Shown: positions 19,181 through 29,901, counted from the stretch's first letter. The stretch is 64,000 nt of DNA from Bradyrhizobium barranii subsp. apii (GCF_011516635.5 NZ_CP096255.1:8381501-8445500); one strand, 5' to 3'. Program-made: numbers and translations. Notes: generated by a model from the letters alone, not told the origin.

Positions 19181-20359
19181 TTAGAGCGATTCCCGCTGAA
19201 ATAATGGCGATCTGCCCGGGGTTTTTCCTGCCTGGTTAAGGTGTCCTGACGGCACGCGGCCGAAACGGCCGGTGTCATGATCCGCCCTCATCCGTCCCTT
19301 GGACCGCCGGGCGGGCGCCGGTGCGATGTGGATACGCCCCCCGGCAAGGCTGATCAAGGCTCCCGCAAGGGTCTGCTTCAGGAACGGCCGGCCATTTGCG
19401 GCTGCGCGGGGGCTTGCAGCCAAACTTGCAGCTATGGCCTGATCGAGCGCCGCCAGGAGAGTCTCGACCTTACCGAGTTCCGCCGGCCCCTCATGACCAA
19501 GGGCATTGACGGCCCGCAGCAGGAGCCGCAGCCGGACCTCCTCAGGCAGATTGGCGAATGCCGAGGCCTCGAAGCTGCGAACGCCCGCCTGCGGCGCATC
19601 GCCGCGCGCCCGAAGCTGAAGGAAGCGTTCGGCGCCATCGACCAGCACGTCGACCGCCGCATTGGCGCGCGCCAGCCTGCCTGCGAGCCGCGCCAGGCTC
19701 CTGCTGTCGCCCCCCTCGGCCGCGAGTTGCGGCAGCAGCGCGCGCAGCCGCGGCCGGGTGAAGGCGGTGTCGCGATTGGTGGGATCATCGGCAAATCCGA
19801 TCTTCGCCCGCCTCAAGGTCGCGATCAGCTGCGACTTCGGGACATCGAGCAGCGGACGCACCAGCACGACGCCGTCGCGCTCCGTGAGGCGCGCCATCGC
19901 CGACAGCCCGGCAAGCCCGCTGCCGCGGACAAGGCGCATCAACAGGGTCTCGGCCTGATCGTCGCGGGTGTGGGCGGTCAGCACATGGCTCGCGCCGGCG
20001 TTGCGCGCGGCCTGCGCAAGCAGGCGGTAGCGGGCTTCGCGTGCAGCGGCAGGCAGTCCCGTGTCCGGCTTCGCGCCGCGCCAGCGCAGGGTTCGGTGCG
20101 CCAGCCCGAGTTCGGCCGCCAGCCGCTTGACCTCGCGCGCCTCGCGCGCCGCCTCCGGGCGCAGGCCGTGATCGACGGTGACGACGGTCAGTTGCGGACC
20201 GCGTGCCAGGCCGCGCTTCCAGCGCGCGGCGAGCCACATCAGCGCGACCGAGTCAGGTCCGCCGGAGACCGCGAGCACCAGCGCCGGCGCGCTTCTGAGC
20301 TCGGCGAAGAGCTGCTTCGCCGCGCGTGCCGAGATCGGTGAGTTGTCGTCGTCCGACAT
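19181..20359 (-). CDS. tilS: tRNA(Ile)-lysidine synthetase
   Basis: Adds lysine to C34 of tRNA-Ile(CAU), changing its decoding from AUG to AUA; essential in bacteria and cytoplasmic. 392 residues. The N-terminal PP-loop ATPase shows SGGPDS at 32-37, with TVDHGLRPEAAREA and HVLTAHTRDDQAETLLMRL further on, and the domain extends to about 215. The C-terminal part is lysine-tRNA binding and less conserved. Lies between cpoB and ftsH, the usual order after tol-pal. Confidence 0.95.
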   Translation of the reverse strand: MSDDDNSPISARAAKQLFAELRSAPALVLAVSGGPDSVALMWLAARWKRGLARGPQLTVVTVDHGLRPEAAREAREVKRLAAELGLAHRTLRWRGAKPDTGLPAAAREARYRLLAQAARNAGASHVLTAHTRDDQAETLLMRLVRGSGLAGLSAMARLTERDGVVLVRPLLDVPKSQLIATLRRAKIGFADDPTNRDTAFTRPRLRALLPQLAAEGGDSRSLARLAGRLARANAAVDVLVDGAERFLQLRARGDAPQAGVRSFEASAFANLPEEVRLRLLLRAVNALGHEGPAELGKVETLLAALDQAIAASLAASPRAAANGRPFLKQTLAGALISLAGGRIHIAPAPARRSKGRMRADHDTGRFGRVPSGHLNQAGKTPGRSPLFQRESL

Positions 20360-20431
20360 GACGCTGCCCAGGCCATCGCCAGACTATTTAGCGCGGCGCG
20401 ATCCGCATTGTCAGGGCGCAAATGCCATGCG

Positions 20432-21463
20432 TCAGCACTTCACCCGCTTCTGCTCGCGATCGACGGCGGATTTGACGCCGGCGGAGGCGCGCGGATATTT
20501 GCGGCCGACCTCGCCGAAGACGGCGCAGGCGGCCTCTTTCTCCTTCAGCGCGGCCAGCGACTGGCCGAGCCGCAGCAGGGCATCCGGCGCCTTGGCGGAC
20601 TTGTCGTATTTGGTGGTGACGGCGAGGAAGGCTTCCGCGGAGTCGCGATATTGCTGGCGCTGGAAATAGCTTTCGCCGAGCCAGTATTGCGCGTCGCCGA
20701 GCAGCGGATCGCTCGGATGTTTCTGCGCAAAATTCTTCATGGTCTGCTCGGCCAGCGCATAGTCCTTGCGCTGCATGTAGCCGATGCCGAGGTCGAACTC
20801 GTCGCGCGGCGTTGCCGAGGGCGGCAGGGTCGTCAGGCCGGTGCCGCCCGATGGCGCTGGATAGCCCGATTGTGCCGGCGGATAGCCGGGCTGGGCTGCC
20901 GGCGGCACGCCTTGCTGGTAGCGCGGGCTGGTGTTGGCGAGATCGAGCGGCTCGCCGGCAGCGCGCCCGCCGCCAGGGGCGCCTGCCGCCATCGGCTGCT
21001 GCCCGCCACCAAGCGCGCGCGGCGCGCCGGGCGCATTCGGGTTCTGGTTCGGATCGAAGGAATCACCGCGGCGGCGCACGCCGGGCGCACCGGGCGCCGG
21101 CTGCTCCTGAACGATCGGCGCGGGAGCAGCGATCTGCGGCTGCTCGTAATTCGGCTGAGCCTGTTGCTGCTGGCGGTAGGCCGGCGCGGACTGCGCAGGC
21201 GGTACGGCCGCGACAGAGGGCTGCACCGGCACCTGTCCGGGCGCGGCTTGCGCGCCGCCCTCGAGCGCCCGCAGCCGCTCTTCGAGCTGGCGGTTGCGGT
21301 ATTGCAGCTCCTCGTTCTGCCCGGTGAGCTGGCGCAGCTGGTTCTCCAGCCGCTCGATCCGCATCTCGGGGTCATCGTCCGACTGCGCCAGTGCAGGCGA
21401 GCACAAAGAGAACAGCGCGGCGATCGCCACGGTGCCGGTAAAGACCTTGGATCTGGATGACAT
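20432..21463 (-). CDS. cpoB: Tol-Pal system periplasmic protein CpoB (YbgF)
   Basis: Periplasmic coordinator of cell-wall synthesis and Tol-driven outer-membrane constriction. 343 residues from the ATG at 21463, chosen for its AGGGC ribosome site and signal peptide (about 1-26, ending PALAQ). A coiled-coil trimerisation segment (about 33-65, RIERLENQLRQLTGQNEELQ) is followed by a long Pro/Gln-rich linker (about 75-215) and C-terminal TPRs (about 220-343; FDLGIGYMQRKDYALAEQTM). Upstream starts at 21502 or 21610 would add a basic extension. Located between pal and tilS as expected. Confidence 0.92.
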   Translation of the reverse strand: MSSRSKVFTGTVAIAALFSLCSPALAQSDDDPEMRIERLENQLRQLTGQNEELQYRNRQLEERLRALEGGAQAAPGQVPVQPSVAAVPPAQSAPAYRQQQQAQPNYEQPQIAAPAPIVQEQPAPGAPGVRRRGDSFDPNQNPNAPGAPRALGGGQQPMAAGAPGGGRAAGEPLDLANTSPRYQQGVPPAAQPGYPPAQSGYPAPSGGTGLTTLPPSATPRDEFDLGIGYMQRKDYALAEQTMKNFAQKHPSDPLLGDAQYWLGESYFQRQQYRDSAEAFLAVTTKYDKSAKAPDALLRLGQSLAALKEKEAACAVFGEVGRKYPRASAGVKSAVDREQKRVKC

Positions 21464-21585
21464 CTTGCCCTGACGACGAAAACGAAATCTGCGACGGAAC
21501 ATGCGACGCGCCACACATTGAAAGGCAGTACGCCAAAAATGTGACTGGCACCACGGGGTTTCGGTCACAGATGGCTGAAACAAAA

Positions 21586-21607
21586 CCGGCGCCCGAGAGG
21601 GCGCCGG
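21586..21607 (-). terminator. terminator after pal
   Basis: Perfect stem CCGGCGCCC/GGGCGCCGG with a GAGA loop, followed by TTTT on the reverse strand. It lies 41 bases past the pal stop and upstream of cpoB, so cpoB may need its own promoter. Confidence 0.75.
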
Positions 21608-21647
21608 CATAATCGGTTCCTGAAGATGAACGGCGCCTGACTGATCG

Positions 21648-22136
21648 TCAGGAGCTCGCGTTCAGCACGGTGACGGCGCGACGGTTCTGCGACCAGCAGG
21701 AAATATCGTTACAGACAGCGACCGGCCGCTCCTTGCCGTAGGAGATCGTGCGCATGCGGTTCGGATCGATGCCGCGCGAGGCGAGGAACGAACGCACCGA
21801 CTGGGCGCGGCGGGCGCCGAGTGCGATGTTGTATTCGCGGGTGCCGCGCTCGTCGGCATGCCCCTCGATGGTGAAGCTGTACTGCCGATAGTTCTGGAGC
21901 CACTGAGCCTGCTTCTCCAGGGTCACGATCGCCTGCGGCGTCAGATCGGTCTGGTCGCTCTCGAAGAACACGCGGTCGCCCACGTTAACGACGAAATCCT
22001 GCTGGCTGCCAGGCGTCGCAGCATTGGCCATCGCATCCGTCGCTGCGTTCTTGTTCGCGCATGCGCCCATCGACAGCGCGATCGCAACCACCGCAGCCAG
22101 CTTCAATCCCTGGAGGATACGCATAGGGTATTTCAT
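21648..22136 (-). CDS. pal: peptidoglycan-associated lipoprotein Pal
   Basis: Outer-membrane lipoprotein that binds peptidoglycan and TolB. 162 residues from the ATG at 22136 (GGAGG ribosome site). Lipobox LSMGAC with the lipidated Cys at 26. OmpA-type domain about 55-160, with FFESDQTDLTPQA, the peptidoglycan-binding GHADERGTREYNIALG and YGKERPV. Two Cys in VCNDISCW near the C-terminus are typical of Rhizobiales Pal. In this genome it is separated from tolB by two other genes. Confidence 0.96.
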   Translation of the reverse strand: MKYPMRILQGLKLAAVVAIALSMGACANKNAATDAMANAATPGSQQDFVVNVGDRVFFESDQTDLTPQAIVTLEKQAQWLQNYRQYSFTIEGHADERGTREYNIALGARRAQSVRSFLASRGIDPNRMRTISYGKERPVAVCNDISCWSQNRRAVTVLNASS

Positions 22137-22429
22137 TCCGGAGCCTCCACGCTCACGTTCGTCCACTGCTGTCCGGTCTACAGGGGGTTGGTTAAGCGAA
22201 CGTTCCGTCAACCTTGATGGAACCTTGCTTCAGCCGGTCAAATGCCCCCAAACCGCGAAAAGCAACCGTCATGGTTAATGGGTTCTAAATGTGGCGCGAG
22301 GGTGAAGCAACCTGCAGCAACCGGCAAAAGTGCAGGCTTTTGCTGGAATTTTGGGCTCGGACGATGATGGGGATGAACGGAGCCCCGGCCGAAAGGCGCG
22401 CGGCGGCTCGAGGCGGTGACGGCAGGCAA

Positions 22430-23155
22430 TCAGACGTGAGCGGCTTCCGGCACCAGTGACGACCGCTGCGGGATCTCGCGCTGCCCGCCGCGCCCAAACA
22501 GCATCCGCCGCTCGAAGGCGGTGGAGCGCATGATCGGATAACGCTCGAACACCTTCTTCCGGAAGGTCGGGAAATCCGCCGCCATCAGGCCGAACGGCTT
22601 GGTGAGGCCCGGAACCAGGCGGGGTTCGGCGATCGTCTCGTGCAGGAACACCCGCCGGTAGAAGGCCTGATGCTCGGGACGCACGATGGCGAGGCCGAGA
22701 TCGGCATTGAAGTGCTCGCACGCCATGTAGGCGAGCCGGGTCGTCAGATAGGGCAATTCCGGAACCCGCTTCACCTGGTCGGGATCGGCGACAAAGCGGG
22801 TCGGGTCGATCATGACCTCGCCGCGATCGAGCCGCGGCAGCAGGATGTCGGGGAAGACGTCGGCCGAGGTGGACTCGCGCCATTCCGAAGTCAGCACGCT
22901 GATGCGCACGGAGCTGCAGAGCTGGCCACGGAGATAGACGCCGAAGGTCCACGCGTTCGGCAACTCGTCGTAGCGGTCGGTGACGCGGGCTTCCGCGGAT
23001 TCCCTGACGGCACCCTCGCGCAGATAGGCGCGGTAGCGGAGGTTGTAGATTTGCTCCTTCTCCGCGTCCGTCGACGCGAGATGATAGTCGACGTCGGTCA
23101 GAAGCTCCGCTCCCCGTCCAACAGCCGAAATGACAGATCTGGCTGAGGACTGCAT
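22430..23155 (-). CDS. N-acyl amino acid synthase, FeeM-like
   Basis: A 241-residue GNAT-fold protein of the FeeM / acyl-homoserine-lactone-synthase-like group, which transfers an acyl chain from acyl-ACP to an amino acid amine. Features: YHLASTDAEKEQIYNLRYRA (about 24-43), YDELPNAWTFGVYLRGQLCS, SSVRISVL, and the acidic/Arg motif MIDPTRFVADPD (about 114-125). EHQAFYRRVF is typical of the C-terminal half. Could be annotated as an autoinducer synthase, but no LuxR partner is adjacent. Sits between pal and a GGDEF-EAL gene. Substrate and product are unknown. Confidence 0.8.
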   Translation of the reverse strand: MQSSARSVISAVGRGAELLTDVDYHLASTDAEKEQIYNLRYRAYLREGAVRESAEARVTDRYDELPNAWTFGVYLRGQLCSSVRISVLTSEWRESTSADVFPDILLPRLDRGEVMIDPTRFVADPDQVKRVPELPYLTTRLAYMACEHFNADLGLAIVRPEHQAFYRRVFLHETIAEPRLVPGLTKPFGLMAADFPTFRKKVFERYPIMRSTAFERRMLFGRGGQREIPQRSSLVPEAAHV

Positions 23156-23354
23156 TCGAACTCCTTACCCACCACCAACAACACCACCACGCGAACCTGA
23201 GCCATTTGCCGCTGAACAACTTGCGCGCGCGTGACGATTTATTAACACCTCCTTAACGACGATGCAAAGCAATCGACGCGATAGGGTTAACCCCCGTAGC
23301 ACTACGGTCGGTTCGGCAACTGCCTGAAACGACGTGCAATTTCTGGATGCGGAC

Positions 23355-25688
23355 TCAGGCGAAGGAGCGTGAGCTGACAACCTGGAGCAGGCCCTCGCCG
23401 CGCCGTCCATGCGAAGCGTTGAGGAGCTGGCGCATCCGCACGGCGGGCACCGGACGGCTGAACAGATAGCCTTGCGCCTCGGAGACGGTGCCGTCTGCGC
23501 TGATCAGCTCGAGCTGCTCATTGGTCTCGATGCCCTCGACCACCACGGCCATGCCGAGGTCGGCCGACAGCCGCGCCACGCCACGCAGCAGCGTCAGCGG
23601 CCGGTCGGTGTCGATGCCCTCGAGGAAGGAGCGGTCGATCTTCACCTTCTGCATCGGGAAATTGTGCAGATAGCTGAGGCTGGAATAGCCGGTGCCGAAA
23701 TCGTCGAGCGAGATGCGCACGCCGAGCGCATGCAGTTGCGACAGCGTGTCGTGGGTGAGCTGGGTGTTACGAAGCAGCGAGGACTCCGTGATCTCGATCT
23801 CCAGCCGGTGGGCCGGCAGCCCCGAGACCTCGAGCGCGTAGCGGATTTCGCTGAGCACGTCGCGCTGGTGGAATTGCTGCGGCGAGAAGTTGACGGCGAC
23901 GCTGACGCCGTCGGGCCACTTCATGCATTCCATGCAGGCGCGGCGCAGGATCCAGCGGCCGAGATCGACGATCAGCCCCATGTCTTCGGCGACCGGGATG
24001 ATGTCGACCGGCGAGACCGTGCCGCGCACCGGATGATTCCAGCGCAGCAGCGCCTCGCAGGTCGTGATCTTGCCGGACTTCAGATTGACCAGCGGCTGGT
24101 AGAACAGCTCGAACTCCTCGTTGGCCAGCGCCTTGCGCAGGTCGAGCTCGAGAATGCGGCGGGCCTCGACGGTGGCCGCCATCTCGTCGCGGAAGAAGCA
24201 GAAGGTGCCGCGGCCGTCGGCCTTGGCGCGGTAGAGCGCCATGTCGGCGTTCTTGAGCAGCGTGTCGGCCCTGACGTCGCCGTCCGGCGAGGTCAGCGCG
24301 ATGCCGACGCTGGCGCCGATCTCGACCAGGTGATTGTCGATGCGATAGCGCTCGCTCAGGCGTTCGACGATGCGGCGGGCGAGGCTCGCGGCATCCTCGG
24401 CGGAGCTGATGTTCTGCTGGAACACGACGAACTCGTCGCCGCCGAAGCGGGCGACGAAATCCTCGGGACGCAACATCTCGCGCAGGCGGTTGGCGACCGC
24501 GCACAGGAGCTGGTCGCCGCAGGGATGGCCGAGCGTGTCGTTGACCTGCTTGAACTGGTCGAGATCGACGAACAGCAGCGCCGAGAGGCGCTCGGCGTCG
24601 TGCGAGATCGCCAGCAACCGTTCGATCTCGTCGCGGAACGAGACCCGGTTGGGCAGCGCCGTGAGCTCGTCATAGCGGGCGAGATGGGTGATCCGGGCTT
24701 CCGCGTTGGTACGCTCGGTGATGTCTTCCAGCAGCAGCACCGTGCCACCGCCAGTCATCGGCTGGAACGTCCAGGCGAGCGCGCGGCCGCGCGCGGAATC
24801 CGGGTCGGCGGTGACGATCTCGCAGATCCGCGCATGCTCGATCTCGGCCAGGATCTGCTTGCCGCTCTCCGCCGAGATTGAGCCGGCGGCGATACAGGCC
24901 GATACGATGTCGGCAGCGGTGGCGCCACGCTTGACCAGATCTTCGGGCAACGCCATCAGCTCGCCGAAGCGATGGTTCATCACCGCAAGGCGGCCGTCGG
25001 CGCGAAACATGCACAGGCCATGCGGCATGTTGTTGAGCGCGGTGTCGAACTGGCTTGCCAGCGCGGACTCACGAAAGCTCGAGGTCAGCGCCTTGACGAA
25101 GATCGCATGCAGGCTGAGATTGATGTTCTTCAGCCCGACGAAGAAGAACACGAGCAGGACGGCGAGCCCGATGTGGTAGAAGCCGCCATGCAGCAGCAGC
25201 GCGAGCGACATCGGTGCGCAGGCGAGCGCGACGTGCCACTGGATCACCCGGGGCTGGCCGTAATTGCGGGCGGCGCCGCCCGCGGTGTAGCCGATGCCGA
25301 TGGCGACACAGAGCATGTCGGCAATCGGATCGTCATTGTTGTAGATGACGACGAAGGACCACAGGCCGAGCACCGCCGCATAGCTGAGCGCGCCGAGCCA
25401 GTAGCGCGGCTCCAGGTGCTTGGCCTCCTCGAACGACAGTGGGTGCGTGCGGTTTTCGTATCCGCGCATCTGGAACGCGCGCGCGGTGCCGATCGCGATC
25501 AGCAGAAATGCGAGCGGCCACAGCCAGACATCGCCTGTCTTCAGCGCAGTCATGACCGCGGCCACGGCCGCGGAGGCCGAGCCCAGGAAAATCGCCCAGA
25601 AATTCTGCACCATAGAGTTGATGAGAGCGGCGTAGAGTATCGGCTCCAGCTCGTCTCGATCGCTCTGCTTCTGGTCGGCCAGCTGCAT
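23355..25688 (-). CDS. membrane-bound GGDEF-EAL c-di-GMP enzyme with PAS
   Basis: A 777-residue protein. N-terminal membrane part (about 20-200, five or six spans), a PAS-like segment (about 205-325), GGDEF domain (about 330-500) with intact FGGDEF at 415-420 and an inhibitory-site RxxD at 407-410, then an EAL domain (about 515-765) with EALLRW at 545-550 and DDFGTGYSSLSYL. Both catalytic signatures are intact, so it may make and degrade cyclic di-GMP, with feedback inhibition. Lies between tolB and the FeeM-like gene. Confidence 0.94.
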   Translation of the reverse strand: MQLADQKQSDRDELEPILYAALINSMVQNFWAIFLGSASAAVAAVMTALKTGDVWLWPLAFLLIAIGTARAFQMRGYENRTHPLSFEEAKHLEPRYWLGALSYAAVLGLWSFVVIYNNDDPIADMLCVAIGIGYTAGGAARNYGQPRVIQWHVALACAPMSLALLLHGGFYHIGLAVLLVFFFVGLKNINLSLHAIFVKALTSSFRESALASQFDTALNNMPHGLCMFRADGRLAVMNHRFGELMALPEDLVKRGATAADIVSACIAAGSISAESGKQILAEIEHARICEIVTADPDSARGRALAWTFQPMTGGGTVLLLEDITERTNAEARITHLARYDELTALPNRVSFRDEIERLLAISHDAERLSALLFVDLDQFKQVNDTLGHPCGDQLLCAVANRLREMLRPEDFVARFGGDEFVVFQQNISSAEDAASLARRIVERLSERYRIDNHLVEIGASVGIALTSPDGDVRADTLLKNADMALYRAKADGRGTFCFFRDEMAATVEARRILELDLRKALANEEFELFYQPLVNLKSGKITTCEALLRWNHPVRGTVSPVDIIPVAEDMGLIVDLGRWILRRACMECMKWPDGVSVAVNFSPQQFHQRDVLSEIRYALEVSGLPAHRLEIEITESSLLRNTQLTHDTLSQLHALGVRISLDDFGTGYSSLSYLHNFPMQKVKIDRSFLEGIDTDRPLTLLRGVARLSADLGMAVVVEGIETNEQLELISADGTVSEAQGYLFSRPVPAVRMRQLLNASHGRRGEGLLQVVSSRSFA

Positions 25689-25979
25689 CGGCTTGTTACG
25701 CGTCCTGTTTGGCGCGTACTTTTACCCAGACCTGATGAAGCCTTTCTGAGGGAACATCGTTAAAGTCGAGTTGTTTTTCGGCAATAGCGAACAAATTTCC
25801 GCTGAAATATCAAGCAACTAGGCAGGCGTTGCCGGGCACAAGGTGAAGGAAAGCTTGCGTCCTGCACCAAACCCCGAAAAAATCGGCATGTTTTTTCGAA
25901 AACATCGCGCGTCTGAACGCGCAATGTCTTAGCCCCGATGTTTCAACGCGAACCTGTATCCACTTCGCCCGCAGGCGCT

Positions 25980-27341
25980 CTAGCCGGGTGTCGAGGACAG
26001 CAGCGGCGACCATGCCGGGTCGGAGGCGAAGCCCGGCGTCGGCACCTTGAGCTCGTTGCGGCCGGAGATGTCGACGGAGAACAGCGACGGCCCGCCGCTG
26101 CCGCCGGGGTCGCGGAAGAACATCAGCACGCGGCCGTTCGGCGAGAAGGTCGGCCCTTCGTTGTGATAGCCCGAGGTGAGCAGACGCTCGCCGGAGCCGT
26201 CCGGCTTCATGACGCCGATCGAGAACTGCCCGCCGCCCTGCCTGGTGAAGGCGATGTAATCGCCGCGCGGCGACCACACCGGCGTCGAATAGGTGGCGTT
26301 GGTGTCGTCCTTGGAGAAGGAGATGCGCTGCGCCTGTCCGCCGCCCGCGGCCATCACATAGATCTGCGACCTGCCGCCGCGATCGGACTCGAAGCAGATG
26401 CGGGTGCCGTCCGGTGAGTAGGATGGAGAGGTGTCGATCGCCGGCGTGTCGGTGAGGCGCGTGGTCGAGCGCGAGCGCAGATCCATCACGAACAGGTTCG
26501 AATTGCCGCCCTGCTGCAGGCTCATGATGACGCGCTGACCATCCGGCGAGAAGCGCGGCGCAAAGGTCATGCCGGGGAAATTGCCGACGATCTCGCGCTG
26601 GCCGGTCTCGATGTTGAAGAGATAGACCTTCGGATCGCCCTGGCCGAACTCCATGTAGGTGATCTCTTGCGAGTTCGGCGAGAAGCGCGGCGTCAGCACG
26701 AGGTCGGAGCCGCGGGTCAGATAGCGCACATTGGCGCCGTCCTGGTCCATCATCGCGAGCCGCTTGACGCGACGCTCCTTTGGCCCGGTCTCGTCCACGA
26801 ACACCACGCGGCTGTCGAAATAGCCCTTTTCGCCGGTCATCTGCTCATAGATCTGGTCGGAGATGATGTGGGCGATACGGCGCCAATATTCCGGCGAGGT
26901 GAAATATTGCTGGCCCGCAAGCTGCTGGCCCGTGATGACGTCCCACAGGCGGAATTCCGCCTTGAGCCTTCCGTCCTGTCCCCGCGTCATACGGCCGGTG
27001 ACGAGGGCCTGGGCGTTGATGGTCTTCCAGTTCTGGAATTGCGGCGCGACGTCGATGTTGCTGATGCGCTCGATGAAAGCGGCCTGGTCGATCGGTGCGA
27101 ACAGGCCCGACCGCTTCAGATTGTTGGTGATGACCTGGGTGACGCCGTTGCTGACGTCGCCGTCGGCGGGCGAGCCCGGCACGAAGTTGGAGATCGCGAT
27201 CGGGATCGGCCGAAACTCCGTTGGATTGAGTTCGAGCCGCTTTTGGCCCTGGGCCAGGGCATGTCCGCCCCCGAGCGTCGCGAGCGCCGATCCTGTCAGC
27301 GTCATGAAGCGGCGGCGGTTCATCGATAGGACGTCATTCAT
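25980..27341 (-). CDS. tolB: Tol-Pal system protein TolB
   Basis: Periplasmic beta-propeller that links TolA and Pal. 453 residues from the ATG at 27341. A GTG at 27368 overlaps the tolA stop (GTGA) and is an alternative that would add nine residues. Tat-type signal MNRRRFMTLTGSALATLG. N-terminal domain to about 170, then TolB/WD40-like propeller repeats: FSPNSQEITYM, FSPDGQRVIMS, YSPDGTRICFES, WSPRGDYIAFT and FSPNGRVLMFF. Twin-arginine export of TolB is common in Rhizobiales. Confidence 0.95.
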   Translation of the reverse strand: MNDVLSMNRRRFMTLTGSALATLGGGHALAQGQKRLELNPTEFRPIPIAISNFVPGSPADGDVSNGVTQVITNNLKRSGLFAPIDQAAFIERISNIDVAPQFQNWKTINAQALVTGRMTRGQDGRLKAEFRLWDVITGQQLAGQQYFTSPEYWRRIAHIISDQIYEQMTGEKGYFDSRVVFVDETGPKERRVKRLAMMDQDGANVRYLTRGSDLVLTPRFSPNSQEITYMEFGQGDPKVYLFNIETGQREIVGNFPGMTFAPRFSPDGQRVIMSLQQGGNSNLFVMDLRSRSTTRLTDTPAIDTSPSYSPDGTRICFESDRGGRSQIYVMAAGGGQAQRISFSKDDTNATYSTPVWSPRGDYIAFTRQGGGQFSIGVMKPDGSGERLLTSGYHNEGPTFSPNGRVLMFFRDPGGSGGPSLFSVDISGRNELKVPTPGFASDPAWSPLLSSTPG

Positions 27342-27364
27342 CGCAAAATTCTTTTGTTCGGATG

Positions 27365-28321
27365 TCACAACATGTCTTTCAGGCCGAAGCGCATCGGAAT
27401 GGTCTTCCAGGTGTCATACTGCTGCTTTGGCAGGAACGAATAGACCTGACACTGCACGATGGCGCGCTTGGCGCTCTCCGCCACCGCCTGAGCAATCGAC
27501 CGAGACGGGCCGCGAACCGCGACGATAACCGGCTCGGACGCAAGCGAGCCGTCGATTTTCATCGGGATATCGATGTCAGCCTCGTATTGCTCGGCGTCTT
27601 GCCCGTTATAGGTGGGCGTGAAGCAGCGCCGGACCGCATTCGTGAACGCGCCTCCCCACGTCGCAACGTTGTTGGCAGCTGTCCCGGTCGTCGATCCCAG
27701 CGCAGCCGACGCATTCAGCGCCGCGCCGGAGAGCTCGTGCCGGGTCGCCGCGCGCTTGTCGAGGTCGCGCTGGATCTGCGCGGGATCGAAGCTGCGCTCC
27801 TTGGGCTTCGGTTGCTGCTGCGGCTGCACCGCCGCGACCTTCTGCTCGACGGGCTTCGGCGGCGGCTTCTTGGTCTCCAGCTTCTTCTGGAGCTCGGCGA
27901 TCGGATCTTCCTTGGCCGGATCAGGCTTCTTTTCCTGCGGCTTCGGCTCTTCCTTCGGCTTCGCCTCGGCGACGGGCTTCGGCGGCTCGGGCTTCTTCTC
28001 GACCGGCTTCTCGACGGGTTTCGGCGGCGGCTCGGGCGTCGAGTTGGTCTTGATCAGCTCTTTCTTCTCGGTGACCTTGCCGACGGCGTCTTCCTCGGGC
28101 TTGGCTTCCGCGATCTTCTCGACCTTGGGCTTCGGCTCTTCCTTCTTGCCGGTCTTCTGCCCCGACATCATCTGCGCAAGCTGATCGGTGGAGATGATGT
28201 CGATCGGAAGCGACTCTTCCGCGACAAAGGCCTTGCTGCTAAAGGTGACCAGTCCCCATCCAAGCACGAGGACGTGGAGGGCAATCGACGCAACGAGTGT
28301 CTTGTCGACGTTCACCTTCAC
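27365..28321 (-). CDS. tolA: TolA-like energy-transducing protein
   Basis: Spans the periplasm to couple the inner-membrane motor to Pal/TolB. 318 residues. One N-terminal transmembrane helix (about 10-27, SIALHVLVLGWGLVTFSSKA), a long Lys/Pro/Glu-rich domain (about 55-180) with repeats such as PEPPPKPVEKPVEKKPE, and a small C-terminal domain (about 215-318). Follows tolR by four bases on the reverse strand and overlaps the alternative tolB GTG. Confidence 0.92.
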   Translation of the reverse strand: MKVNVDKTLVASIALHVLVLGWGLVTFSSKAFVAEESLPIDIISTDQLAQMMSGQKTGKKEEPKPKVEKIAEAKPEEDAVGKVTEKKELIKTNSTPEPPPKPVEKPVEKKPEPPKPVAEAKPKEEPKPQEKKPDPAKEDPIAELQKKLETKKPPPKPVEQKVAAVQPQQQPKPKERSFDPAQIQRDLDKRAATRHELSGAALNASAALGSTTGTAANNVATWGGAFTNAVRRCFTPTYNGQDAEQYEADIDIPMKIDGSLASEPVIVAVRGPSRSIAQAVAESAKRAIVQCQVYSFLPKQQYDTWKTIPMRFGLKDML

Positions 28322-28325
28322 CGGT

Positions 28326-28775
28326 TTACCCCTGATCCGCCTCGGTCACGAGCGCCAGCTTCTTGAAGCCCGCGCCGGACAACAGGCCCATGACCTTGGC
28401 CACCGTTCCGTAATCCGCCTTCTTGTCCGCGCGAAGATAGATGCGCTCCTCGAGCCCGCCGCGCGCGTCCGTGATCGCCTTCAGCTTCGGGATCAACTCG
28501 TTGATCGCGATCTCGGCGTCGTTGATGAAGACCTTGCCCTTGATGTCGACCGACATCTGGATCGGCTTCTGGTCGTTGTTTTCGAGGCTCTTGGCCTGGG
28601 TCTGAGGCAGGTCGAGCGGCACGCCGACCGTCAACATCGGCGCCGACACCATGAAGATGATGAGCAGCACCAGCATCACGTCCACCATCGGCGTGACGTT
28701 GATCTCGGCCACGACGGGCTTGCGCCGGCCACGGCGCCCGCCGCCTCCGGACGAACTAGCTACGTTCATCGCCAT
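28326..28775 (-). CDS. tolR: Tol-Pal system protein TolR
   Basis: ExbD/TolR family motor component. 149 residues: a basic N-terminus (RRGRRKPVVAEINVTPMVDV), one transmembrane helix (about 31-50) carrying the functional Asp in MVDVMLVLLIIFM, and a periplasmic domain ending GLLSGAGFKKLALVTE. Cotranscribed after tolQ and before tolA. Confidence 0.96.
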   Translation of the reverse strand: MAMNVASSSGGGGRRGRRKPVVAEINVTPMVDVMLVLLIIFMVSAPMLTVGVPLDLPQTQAKSLENNDQKPIQMSVDIKGKVFINDAEIAINELIPKLKAITDARGGLEERIYLRADKKADYGTVAKVMGLLSGAGFKKLALVTEADQG

Positions 28776-28818
28776 GATCGAGTGCCCAAATTGCCCCTCA
28801 CACTATACATGCCGTCCG

Positions 28819-29535
<717 letters not shown>

Positions 29536-29901
29536 AAGCAGTATCCTCTCAAGGCGATCATTTACCTGACCTCTCCGGCCAGCAAATGGCTGCCGGTTCC
29601 CCAACAGCCGCGCTAGCACCGGCGCGGCCGGCAAGCCCGCTCAAAGCCTTGTCTTTCTGGGGTGCAGGGGCTCGTCCAAAGCCGGCCGTCTGCATTCCCT
29701 GCCAAGATGTCAAAACTATGGGCCTCGAGCACGGCTCCGGGCACGACTGTCCGCAATTACCAGAGCCCGCCGATGGTTAACGTGCGGTTACCACGGCCGA
29801 ATTTGGCTGCCGGAAAGGTAGGCAGCGCAGGCGGTTGGCCGCTTTGCCGCGGGACATGGCGGCGACGGATCGGAGCCGGGTCCACTGGCGAGGTCGGTTC
29901 C

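Noticed and set aside
22275..23219. Alternative 314-residue frame over the FeeM gene
   Set aside because: Arg/Pro-rich shadow frame without family motifs; the 22430-23155 frame has the conserved ones.
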